Positions 7,526 through 13,615 of a stretch of DNA of 13,615 nucleotides are shown here, in pieces (positions within the stretch are counted from its first letter, which is position 1; the number at the start of each line of letters is the position of its first letter). The stretch lies in contig CAZFZB010000075.1 of NCBI GenBank assembly GCA_964523415.1, forward strand, positions 1-13,615, in the 5' to 3' direction. The position numbers and the translations under genes were made by a program. The DNA comes from M0108 sp964523415. Lineage in GTDB: Bacteria; Pseudomonadota; Gammaproteobacteria; Chromatiales; Chromatiaceae. The notes under the pieces are model-generated. The model was not told the DNA's origin and searched no databases. It saw only the letters and a program-made list of their open reading frames with translations.

Positions 7526-8393
7526 GATCGCCTTCCCTCCCCCCTTCACAGCTAGCCTCCGATCCGGCTGGCAGATCGAACCCAAAGCGGCCCAGGATGT
7601 CACGCGCCTGGGGACTGGTCATGAAGACTGCAAATTCTTGCACCAGGGGTTTGCCCACTCCTTGTTGGGTGATGATGAAGCCCTGCTCCAGGGGTGCGTG
7701 CAGACCGGGCTTGATGAGGGCATAGCTCCCAGCCCCTGCCATGACTGGATCAAGGGCCAGGGAGAGGGCGATGATGCCCACGGTGGCATTGCCCGATGCG
7801 GCGAACTGCGCCGTCTGAGCAATGTTTTCTCCCAATACCAGCCGCTCTTGAACCGCATCCCAGACTCCGATGGCGCGCAAGGCCTCTTCCGCCCGCTGAC
7901 CATAGGGGGCATGGCGGGGATTAGCCATGGCGATCTTGCCAAGGGCGGGATCCACCAGATTCTGGAGGCTCCAGGTACTGACGTTGCGGACGGAACTCCA
8001 AATCACGAGGCGCCCTATGGCATAGGGGCGGACTGGCCCCCCCGCCAGCCCCTGGGCCACCAGGTTACGAGGTAATGTGATGTCGGCAGAGAAAAAAAGG
8101 TCGAAGGGCGCTCCCTGTTGGATTTGAGTATAAAACTTGCCTGAGGAGCCATAGATGACGTCGAAGCTAGCCTGAGGGTGGAGGATGCGAAAGCCGGCGA
8201 TGATCTCTTCCAAGGCGGGCTTGAGATCGGAGGCGGCGGCGATGGACAGGGTGGCACCGGCCCAGACAGGGCCTGGGTTGCCAAGGCTTCCTAGCATCAG
8301 AAAGATCAAGATCCATTTGAAATGGCCTAAAACCGATCCTAACGGGCGGGCAATGAAGTTCCCCGTCTGGAACGAGGACTGGCTAGCGCACAT
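7518..8393 (-). CDS. modA: Molybdate-binding periplasmic protein ModA
   Basis: This 291-residue periplasmic protein should bind molybdate (or tungstate) and deliver it to ModB. The signal peptide has its hydrophobic core in WILIFLMLGSL (27-37) and probable cleavage after VWA (45) or AGA (47); the region before the core is unusually long (about 25 residues), so the annotated ATG may not be the real start, though I found no better in-frame start. The mature protein begins with the ModA hallmark AAASDLKPALEEI (52-64). It continues with YGSSGKFYTQIQQGAPFDLF (81-100), FSADI, and NPRHAPYGQRAEEAL (158-172). The Ser and Thr residues of the first two blocks are those that usually ligate the oxyanion. 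It starts 45 bases after the hypB stop on the same strand, so it may belong to the hypAB transcript. The ribosome-binding site is weak. Confidence 0.93.
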   Translation of the reverse strand: MCASQSSFQTGNFIARPLGSVLGHFKWILIFLMLGSLGNPGPVWAGATLSIAAASDLKPALEEIIAGFRILHPQASFDVIYGSSGKFYTQIQQGAPFDLFFSADITLPRNLVAQGLAGGPVRPYAIGRLVIWSSVRNVSTWSLQNLVDPALGKIAMANPRHAPYGQRAEEALRAIGVWDAVQERLVLGENIAQTAQFAASGNATVGIIALSLALDPVMAGAGSYALIKPGLHAPLEQGFIITQQGVGKPLVQEFAVFMTSPQARDILGRFGFDLPAGSEASCEGGREGDHG

Positions 8394-8438
8394 GCTAATT
8401 CAGAACTTGACCTGCCACAGCCGTCGGCAAGCCATGCT

Positions 8439-9350
8439 TCAGTATGCCATGCGAGCCTGAAGCCAGTGGTACCAAGTGTCCAGGCCATCGCCGCTGCGGG
8501 CGGAGACCTGCAGCACCTCGATATCCGGATTGACGCGTCGTGCATAGTCAAGGCACTTCGCCATGTCAAAGTCCAGGTAGGGCAGCAGGTCGATCTTATT
8601 CAAGATCATAAGATCGGCGGCGTGGAACATATCAGGATATTTCAGAGGTTTATCCTCACCTTCTGTAACCGAGAGGATGGCCACCTTATGAGCCTCGCCA
8701 AGGTCGAAGGCGGCCGGGCACACCAGATTGCCGACGTTTTCGATGAAAAGCAGGCCCTTTTCTGGCAGACCCAGGCTCTCGATGGCATGACCGACCATGT
8801 GGGCGTCCAAATGGCAGCCCTTGCCCGTATTGATTTGCAACGCCGGGATCCCAGTGGCGCGGATGCGGTCGGCGTCATGGCTGGTCTGCTGATCACCCTC
8901 GATCACCGCCAGGGGATAGCGCCCCTTGAGATCCTGGATACTGCGCGTCAGAAGGGTCGTCTTCCCCGAGCCTGGGCTGGAGACCAGATTCAAGGCCAGG
9001 ATACCCCTAGCCCGGAACCAAGCACGATTGGCGGCGGCAAATCGGTCATTCTTGGCCAGTATGTCCTGCTCGATCTGGACCATGCGACCTTGGCCCAGGC
9101 CGGGTGCATGGGCATGGGCGGGACCAAGGCCATAATGGTGGTGATGATCGCCCTGGCCATGATCATGTGTGTGGTCGTGATCATGGCCATGGGCATGAGA
9201 ATGGGTATGCTCCTGGCCAGAATCCTGGCCATGGGTATGGCTGTGGGGGTCATGATAGAGTTGCTCATGATCCCCCGGATCTGGGGTCTGATCCAGATCC
9301 AGGTCCTCGATACGGGTCTCGCCCTGACCGCAGCCGCACACGGTACACAT
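8439..9350 (-). CDS. hypB: Hydrogenase nickel-incorporation GTPase HypB
   Basis: HypB is the SIMIBI-class GTPase that, with HypA, loads nickel into the large subunit of [NiFe]-hydrogenase in the cytoplasm. This 303-residue protein has all three metal regions. The N-terminal CxxCGC (MCTVCGCGQG) is the high-affinity site, a histidine-rich tract (28-81) holds 20 histidines for nickel storage, and the GTPase-domain site uses C179 and H180 (GKGCHLD) with C211 (NLVCP). The P-loop is SSPGSGKTT (124-132), then EGDQQTSHDADR (151-162), ENVGN (204-208), the guanine-specifying NKID (251-254) and SAR (283-285). GGAGGTGG within the end of hypA serves as ribosome-binding site, and the ATG follows the hypA stop directly. 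No hydrogenase structural genes or other hyp genes are in the window. Confidence 0.97.
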   Translation of the reverse strand: MCTVCGCGQGETRIEDLDLDQTPDPGDHEQLYHDPHSHTHGQDSGQEHTHSHAHGHDHDHTHDHGQGDHHHHYGLGPAHAHAPGLGQGRMVQIEQDILAKNDRFAAANRAWFRARGILALNLVSSPGSGKTTLLTRSIQDLKGRYPLAVIEGDQQTSHDADRIRATGIPALQINTGKGCHLDAHMVGHAIESLGLPEKGLLFIENVGNLVCPAAFDLGEAHKVAILSVTEGEDKPLKYPDMFHAADLMILNKIDLLPYLDFDMAKCLDYARRVNPDIEVLQVSARSGDGLDTWYHWLQARMAY

Positions 9351-9542
9351 CTAATCCACCTCCAGTTCTTTGATTCGCAACTCTTCGCCACGGGTGATGC
9401 GCACGCCATATCCGCCACATAAGGGACAAGGATCGTATCGCTGGCGCACCGGGACCATCTGGCTACATTGAAGGCAAACCCCCTGCCCCGGGGTCTCAAT
9501 AATCGCCAGCTGGGCATGCTCCGCCAGAGTCCCCCGGACCAC
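9351..9542 (-). CDS. hypA: Hydrogenase nickel-incorporation protein HypA, C-terminal part
   Basis: HypA is a small nickel chaperone with a structural zinc site that hands Ni to HypB and the hydrogenase large subunit. The 63 visible residues run from GTLAEHAQLAIIE through the zinc ribbon, with Cys pairs C23/C26 (CLQC) and C39/C42 (CPLC), to ITRGEELRIKELEVD, a typical HypA end. The N-terminus, including the nickel-binding MHE start, lies in the assembly gap. Since the family has about 113-118 residues, some 50 are missing. The first readable codon, GTG at 9542-9540, is internal and not a start. The TAG stop abuts the hypB ATG with no spacing. Confidence 0.93.
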   Translation of the reverse strand: MVRGTLAEHAQLAIIETPGQGVCLQCSQMVPVRQRYDPCPLCGGYGVRITRGEELRIKELEVD

Positions 9543-9642
9543 NNNNNNNNNNNNNNNNNNNNNNNNNNNNNNNNNNNNNNNNNNNNNNNNNNNNNNNNNN
9601 NNNNNNNNNNNNNNNNNNNNNNNNNNNNNNNNNNNNNNNNNN
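9543..9642. other. Assembly gap (100 N)
   Basis: This run of exactly 100 N interrupts hypA on the minus strand and the small membrane protein gene on the plus strand. The divergent promoters of both operons should lie in it. About 150 bases of hypA coding sequence are missing, so the true gap exceeds 100 bases and the N count is a placeholder. Confidence 0.95.
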
Positions 9643-9965
9643 TCCCCACTACCTGGGCCCCGAGGCGTAGATCGGGTCTTTTCCTGGGAATCCTGGGGAT
9701 AGGCGGGATTTTATTCATCTTGACCTTTCTGCATGCTGACCTGAGGGGTCGCGCGGCGGCTGATGCCATCAGTCACCGACAGGAACTGGTGGCAGCCCTC
9801 GGGTTGACGGATCTGGCCCTCTTCACCGAAGCCCGCTATACCCGTCATCCAAGCCAGGCGGATCTTCACAGCGCCTTTCAGGATCATCCCCTGGCCCTGG
9901 ACCACTTCCCCAGCGGCACCCTGATACCCGCGCCGCGACCGGGGTTGGGATCCTCCTTGCCATGA
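9643..9965 (+). CDS. Small single-pass membrane protein with conserved-looking His-rich tail, N-terminus in gap
   Basis: I do not recognise a characterised family. About 106 residues are visible; the start lies in the gap. A basic patch (RRRS) precedes one membrane segment (GLFLGILGIGGILFILTFLH), and the rest should be periplasmic by the positive-inside rule. The tail is dense in potential ligands and looks constrained: LFTEARYTRHPSQADLHSAF, then QDHPLALDHFPSG, ending in a Pro-rich tail. The stop overlaps the ATG of the next gene by 4 bases (ATGA), so it is the first visible member of the ABC transporter/thiol-redox operon. Coding status is supported by this overlap, the frame that stays open and the balanced residue pattern. 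I recall similar small proteins beside FtsX-type permeases in other proteobacteria, without known function. A metal- or haem-related role is only a guess from the His/Asp/Glu content. Confidence 0.7.
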
Positions 9966-11095
9966 TCACCTTTCTGCGCCGTCAGCGCTATCTGTTGGAA
10001 TACAGCCTGTCGTCCCTGGCCCGGAGGCCGGGTAAACATTTGGGATTGGTTCTGGTTTATGGCCTGATCATCTTCCTGCTGGCCTCTACGCTGCTCTTAA
10101 CCCAGTCCCTACGTCAGGAGGCGGCCCAGATCCTGGCCGAATCACCGGAACTGATCGTCCAGCGCCTCCTCGCCGGGCGGCATGACCTGATCCCCGCCAG
10201 CTATCTGGAGCGACTCAGCACCATCCGGGGGATCAGCGAAGGGTATGGTCGGCTATGGGGCTACTTCTACGATCCTTCAGTCAGTGCCAACTACACCCTG
10301 ATGGTGCCACGAGAGACGTCTCCGGCAGCGGGGGAGGTCCAGCTTGGCGCCGGGGTGGCACGCGCCCGGGGCCTGGGCCCTGGAGACTACCTCAGCCTGA
10401 GATCCGCTCGGGGCGAGCCCTTCTCCTTCAAGGTTGCGAACCTACTCGCGACGGATACCGAGTTGGTTTCCAGCGACTTGATACTGCTCAACCCCCAGGA
10501 TTTTCGGCGCTTTTTCGACTTCCCCGCGGATCACTACACCGATATCGTGCTGCGGGTGCGCAATCCGGTCGAGGTGCGCAAGGTGGCAGAAAAGATCAGT
10601 CTGGCACTGCCGGATACGCGGCCCATCCTGCGCGAGGAGATCCTGCGTACCTACGATGCCATCTTCGGTTGGCGTCAGGGCCTGGTGTTCCTGGTATTGA
10701 TCGGCGCCCTGCTAGCCTTCTTCATCCTGGCCTTCGATCGGGCCTCGGGTCTGAGCGCCGAAGAACGACGCGAGATTGGTATTCTCAAGGCCGTCGGCTG
10801 GGAAACCGGCGACGTGCTGCGCATGAAATTCTGGGAAGGGGCTGCTTTGTCCTTGACGGCTTTCCTCCTGGGCTATCTGCTCGCCTATGTCCATGTCTTT
10901 CACTATTCCGCCCTCCTCTTCGCGCCAGTGCTCAAGGGCTGGGCCGTACTCTATCCTAATTTCCGGCCTCTGCCCTTCGTGGATGGTTTGCAAGTAGCCA
11001 CCCTTTTCTTTTTTTCGGTTTTCCCCTATACCGTGGCGACCATCATCCCCATCTGGCGCACTGCCATCACCGATCCCGACCAGGTGATGCGATGA
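9962..11095 (+). CDS. FtsX/MacB-type ABC transporter permease
   Basis: This 377-residue inner-membrane protein has the four-segment layout of type VII (MacB/LolCE/FtsX) permeases. The first membrane helix is at about 27-48 (LGLVLVYGLIIFLLASTLLL), followed by a large periplasmic domain (49-238) and three helices at about 239-258, 293-314 and 343-365. The coupling region EERREIGILKAVGWETGDVL (267-286) is the FtsX-domain hallmark. Such transporters do not move solutes across the inner membrane in the usual way but transmit ATP-driven motion to periplasmic partners or lipoproteins. The start overlaps the upstream gene and the stop overlaps the ATPase gene, each by 4 bases (ATGA), so stoichiometric co-translation is likely. 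The substrate is unknown; lipoprotein, metal or peptide handling are all possible. Confidence 0.9.
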   Translation: MITFLRRQRYLLEYSLSSLARRPGKHLGLVLVYGLIIFLLASTLLLTQSLRQEAAQILAESPELIVQRLLAGRHDLIPASYLERLSTIRGISEGYGRLWGYFYDPSVSANYTLMVPRETSPAAGEVQLGAGVARARGLGPGDYLSLRSARGEPFSFKVANLLATDTELVSSDLILLNPQDFRRFFDFPADHYTDIVLRVRNPVEVRKVAEKISLALPDTRPILREEILRTYDAIFGWRQGLVFLVLIGALLAFFILAFDRASGLSAEERREIGILKAVGWETGDVLRMKFWEGAALSLTAFLLGYLLAYVHVFHYSALLFAPVLKGWAVLYPNFRPLPFVDGLQVATLFFFSVFPYTVATIIPIWRTAITDPDQVMR

Positions 11096-11687
11096 TCCGG
11101 CTTGACAACATCAGCAAGGTATACAACCAAGGGCGCCACAACGAGGTCTGGGCGGTGCGTGGCCTCAGCCTGGAGCTCGAGACCCGGGGTATCACGGTCC
11201 TCAAAGGTCCAAGCGGCTCAGGCAAGACCAGCCTGCTGGCAATGCTGGGCTGCCTCTCAAGGCCCAGTAGTGGCCGCATTTACCTGGAGGATCGCCTCCT
11301 TTCGAACCTACCGGAACGGTTCATGACCCAGGTTCGGCGCTCGACCTTCGGCTTTATCTTCCAGCGCTTCAACTTGATCCGTGGGCTGACGGTCCTGGAA
11401 AATGTCATGGCGCCGGCCTACCCCCTGGCTCCGGACCCGGAGCGATTGCGGGATAAGGCCCTGGACTTGCTGAGGCAGTTCCGCCTGGAGGCGCGCGCCC
11501 ATAATAAGGCGGAGTGGCTCTCCGGTGGCGAGGCTCAACGCACCGCCATTTGCCGGGCCCTGATCAATGAGCCACGCCTCATCATCGCCGACGAGCCCAC
11601 CGCCAACCTGGATAGCCAGCTCTCCCGCGAGCTGTTGACCCTCATTGGCGAACTGGCGGACCAGGGTAAGGGCATTCTCATCAGTTC
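11092..11687 (+). CDS. LolD/MacB-like ABC transporter ATPase, C-terminus in gap
   Basis: This is the ATPase partner of the upstream FtsX-type permease; 198 residues are visible of an expected 220-235. Walker A is GPSGSGKT (39-46), the Q-loop is Q91 in FIFQRFNLI, the signature is LSGGEAQR (143-150), and Walker B with the catalytic Glu is LIIADEPTANLD (163-174, E168). The H-loop histidine is expected in the gap and cannot be checked. The length and the motifs around FQRFNLI and LSGGE are those of the LolD/MacB/FtsE group. The ATG overlaps the permease stop by 4 bases. A frame that appears to run on across the N run into the next membrane protein is an artefact of the placeholder length. Confidence 0.93.
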
Positions 11688-11787
11688 NNNNNNNNNNNNN
11701 NNNNNNNNNNNNNNNNNNNNNNNNNNNNNNNNNNNNNNNNNNNNNNNNNNNNNNNNNNNNNNNNNNNNNNNNNNNNNNNNNNNNNNN
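11688..11787. other. Assembly gap (100 N)
   Basis: This second run of exactly 100 N hides the last 25-35 residues of the ATPase, its stop, and the start of the following membrane protein. The reading frame happens to stay open across it, which falsely suggests a 511-residue fusion. The true gap length is unknown. Confidence 0.95.
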
Positions 11788-12627
11788 ACCCTGGTTGCCT
11801 GGATGTTTGGGGGTAACCTGCTCTCTCTCCTGCTGTTTGTCTATAACGCAGAGCAACTCTCGACCCAGTTTGTTGGCGCCATGTGCGCCACGGGCGTTCT
11901 CAACGCCAATCCTTGGGGCTGGCCCACCCTCTTTCTCAAGACCAGCCTCTTTTTCGCGGGTGCCGCCTGGCTGGTGCTCAATTGGGTGGATAACCAGGCC
12001 CCCGATTACCCTTTGGTCCGCCCCAAGTATGGCCTGCTGCTCCTGATCGCCCCTCTGGCACTGGCGGAAGTTATAATGCAGGCCCTTTTTTTCCTGGGTC
12101 TGCACCCGGACCTGATCACCTCCTGCTGCGGCGCCCTCTTCAACCCAGAAGGTGGTGGGGTGGCAGCGGAGGTCGCTGGATTCCCCCCGGCTCTCAGCCT
12201 CGGCGCACTTGCCATGAGTGGGATCCTGCTGCTGGCGACAGGCATACGCTATTGGCACTGGGGGCGTGGTGGCGGGATCTTCGCAATCATGGCCGCCCTG
12301 ACCTTTTGTTTGGCCCTGGCCGCCATCGTCTCGGGGATAGCTCTTTATGTCTACGAACATCCGCACCATCACTGCCCCTTTTGCCTGCTCAAGTCTGGTC
12401 ACGACTTTGTCGGCTATGGGCTTTACCTCCCCCTCTTCGCCGCCACCGCCCTGGCCCTGGGCGTAGGCCTGATGGCAAACTGGCGCTCGGTCCCGAGCCT
12501 GAAGGGCATCATCGCCACCCAGGGCCCCCACCTGGCGGGTATCGCCCTGATCCTGTTTGGCCTCTTCTACGGCGTTGCGACCCTGTTGGTTCTAAGATCA
12601 AACCTGATCCTGCTGGGTCATGCCTGA
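11788..12627 (+). CDS. Polytopic membrane protein with HHHCPFC motif, N-terminus in gap
   Basis: I do not recognise a characterised family. The 279 visible residues contain about seven membrane segments (near 1-19, 45-67, 81-105, 135-158, 163-188, 210-232 and 248-269). Six cysteines stand out: C33 in AMCATGVLNANPWGWPTLF, a CC pair at 113-114 (TSCCGALFNPEGGG), C174, and C196/C199 in EHPHHHCPFCLLKSGHDFVG. The CxxC preceded by three histidines lies in a loop after a membrane segment and looks like a redox or metal site. The same CPFC motif occurs in the TlpA-like protein encoded next. The stop overlaps or abuts the ribosome-binding region of that gene. I recall similar membrane proteins with a HHxCPFC loop in other proteobacteria, function unknown to me. 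A role in passing electrons or metal across the membrane is inference. Confidence 0.8.
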   Translation, partial: TLVAWMFGGNLLSLLLFVYNAEQLSTQFVGAMCATGVLNANPWGWPTLFLKTSLFFAGAAWLVLNWVDNQAPDYPLVRPKYGLLLLIAPLALAEVIMQALFFLGLHPDLITSCCGALFNPEGGGVAAEVAGFPPALSLGALAMSGILLLATGIRYWHWGRGGGIFAIMAALTFCLALAAIVSGIALYVYEHPHHHCPFCLLKSGHDFVGYGLYLPLFAATALALGVGLMANWRSVPSLKGIIATQGPHLAGIALILFGLFYGVATLLVLRSNLILLGHA

Positions 12628-12640
12628 GGAATTGATTCGC

Positions 12641-13135
12641 ATGAACCCCCGCCTGTTCGTTCCCCTTCTGTTGGCGGCTCTACTGATGGTTGCTTGTGGC
12701 GAGGAGGCGCCCAAGCTGGAAAACCACCAGCCGCCGCCCGCCTTCGCACTGCGAGACCTAGACGGGAAGATCCTGAATTTCCCAGAAGACTTCCAGTCCC
12801 AGGTCGTCGTAGTGCGCTTTTGGGCGGACTGGTGCCCCTTTTGCGCGTCAGAAATGCGTGACATCGAGCCTATTTACCAGGAACTGCGTGATCGCGGCCT
12901 GAGGATACTGGCGATCAACGTGCGTCAGGATCGGGACACCGCCGCGCGCTTCACCGCCAAGCTGGGTATTTCCTATAGGGTGCTACTGGACGAGGACGGC
13001 GCCCTGGCCCGCCAATACGGCGTTACCGGGCTCCCCACCAGCTATTTCATCGATCGCTCAGGTCGGCTCCAGACCCGCATCCTGGGCGAGGCCCCCCCGC
13101 AGCTCTTTGACAAGATCGTCAGGGAGTTTCTGTGA
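12641..13135 (+). CDS. TlpA/ResA-like thioredoxin-fold lipoprotein
   Basis: This 164-residue thiol-disulfide oxidoreductase is anchored outside the inner membrane. The N-terminus MNPRLFVPLLLAALLMVAC is a lipoprotein signal with Cys19 as the likely acylated residue. The redox centre is FWADWCPFC (60-68), with C65 and C68, and the cis-proline loop is GLPTSYFID (130-138, P132). The central part AINVRQDRDTAARFTAKLGI (91-110) is typical of the TlpA/AhpC-TSA group. I chose the ATG at 12641, with GAGG (12626-12629) 11 bases upstream, because the signal peptide then starts cleanly; an in-frame ATG at 12620 would overlap the upstream gene by 8 bases. Its likely role is reduction of disulfides in a periplasmic partner, with electrons from the DsbD_2-type protein encoded next. 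Confidence 0.9.
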   Translation: MNPRLFVPLLLAALLMVACGEEAPKLENHQPPPAFALRDLDGKILNFPEDFQSQVVVVRFWADWCPFCASEMRDIEPIYQELRDRGLRILAINVRQDRDTAARFTAKLGISYRVLLDEDGALARQYGVTGLPTSYFIDRSGRLQTRILGEAPPQLFDKIVREFL

Positions 13136-13615
13136 ACGCAGAGCTAACCCTGGCCATGGCCTTCGTCACCGGCCTCCTCGGTGGCCTGCATTGCCTGGGC
13201 ATGTGTGGTGGCCTGGCCGGAGGCTTCTTCCTCCAGTATCAGGCCCAGCCCCGTTTGGCCTTTCAAATCCATTACCATGCCAGCCGTATTCTCACCTACA
13301 CCCTGCTTGGCATGGCTGGCGCCTGGGCGGGTCGCAGCCTGGCGCAAACCGGTCTGACCGGCAAGGTACAGGGCATCCTCATGATAGGGGCCGGCCTTCT
13401 GATCATGATCCTGGGGCTGAGGATGCTCCTTGCCCGGCAGGCATCCCAAATCCCTACCCAGGGCCTGGAGGTACATCTGGAGACCAGGCGCCGTACTCCT
13501 CGGCCTTGGCCGTTGCTGTTGGGAACCCTCAATGGCCTGGTCCCTTGCGGCCTGATCTTTTCCATCGCCCTCAAGGCCGCCGCCACCAGCGACCCGGGTC
13601 GTGCCGGCCTGATCA
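13132..13615 (+). CDS. DsbD_2 / TauE-SafE-type membrane protein, N-terminal part
   Basis: This membrane protein starts at GTG 13132, overlapping the TlpA-like stop by 4 bases (GTGA), with AGGGAG five bases upstream; 161 residues are visible before the right edge. It shows the two cysteine-bearing hallmarks of the DsbD_2 family (often annotated sulfite exporter TauE/SafE or UreH-like): GGLHCLGMCGG (17-27, C21 and C25) and NGLVPCGLIFS (134-144, C139). Membrane segments are at about 6-32, 55-68, 80-100 and 128-148, separated by a basic loop (about 101-125). In DsbD/CcdA-type proteins such cysteines carry electrons from cytoplasmic thioredoxin to periplasmic acceptors; in others of this family the role is metal or cytochrome-oxidase assembly. 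Its coupling to a TlpA-like gene favours the electron-relay reading. Confidence 0.85.
   Translation, partial: MNAELTLAMAFVTGLLGGLHCLGMCGGLAGGFFLQYQAQPRLAFQIHYHASRILTYTLLGMAGAWAGRSLAQTGLTGKVQGILMIGAGLLIMILGLRMLLARQASQIPTQGLEVHLETRRRTPRPWPLLLGTLNGLVPCGLIFSIALKAAATSDPGRAGLI

Noticed and set aside
7526..7603. Longer modB start at 7603.
   Set aside because: The extra 26 residues lie inside modA, match no ModB N-terminus, and the ATG at 7525 has GGAGG at the right distance.
8466..9422. A 318-residue plus-strand frame opposite hypB.
   Set aside because: Its Met/Gly-rich repeats are the mirror of the HypB histidine tract; hypB has every family motif.
9468..9965. A 165-residue frame starting at 9468 on the plus strand and crossing the first gap.
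   Set aside because: The part before the gap is the reverse strand of hypA; only the part after 9643 is credible as coding.
11308..12531. A 407-residue minus-strand frame opposite the ATPase and membrane protein.
   Set aside because: It lies antisense to two genes with clear motifs and spans the N run.
11092..12627. A continuous 511-residue frame joining the ABC ATPase to the polytopic membrane protein.
   Set aside because: It crosses the 100-N gap; placeholder gap length makes the frame meaningless, and the ATPase half is already near its full family length at the gap.

Overview
The window reads as a draft or metagenome scaffold from a Gammaproteobacterium. It is mostly GC-rich and densely packed. 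FabI closely follows the E. coli pattern, and a hypA-hypB pair for [NiFe]-hydrogenase maturation sits beside a molybdate uptake pair. The mix of hydrogenase maturation, Mo uptake and periplasmic thiol redox would suit a chemolithotroph or purple sulfur bacterium, but that lineage guess is inference. Two runs of exactly 100 N (9543-9642 and 11688-11787) are assembly gaps; the first must be longer than 100 bases in reality, because about 50 residues of HypA are missing there.

Layout. (1) 1-4442, minus strand: a peptide-type ABC importer operon. The order of transcription is substrate-binding lipoprotein, OppB/DppB-type permease, an exported cyclase-family metal hydrolase, then an OppC-type permease cut by the left edge. 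(2) 4579-5355, plus strand: fabI (enoyl-ACP reductase), divergent from the importer. (3) 5413-6835: an AT-richer patch with the frameshifted C-terminal remnant of a probable IS630-like transposase, then a minus-strand SAM methyltransferase whose composition differs from its neighbours; it is probably acquired. (4) 6836-9542, minus strand: hypA (N-terminus in the gap), hypB with a 20-histidine tract, modA and modB, tightly packed; no modC follows. (5) 9643-13615, plus strand: a translationally coupled run comprising a small membrane-anchored histidine-rich protein, an FtsX/MacB-type permease, its ATPase, a polytopic membrane protein with a CPFC motif, a TlpA-like thioredoxin lipoprotein also with CPFC, and a DsbD_2/TauE-SafE-type membrane protein cut by the right edge.

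How they work together. Region 5 is the most interesting part. It couples an ABC transporter with an apparent transmembrane thiol/disulfide relay and two proteins I cannot assign to a characterised family. It looks like a conserved but functionally undescribed envelope system, perhaps for metal-centre or thiol maturation outside the membrane. Region 4 supplies Ni handling (HypA/HypB) and molybdate binding and permeation (ModA/ModB), but the energising ATPase must be elsewhere. Region 1 imports oligopeptides or a related solute, with a periplasmic hydrolase built into the operon.
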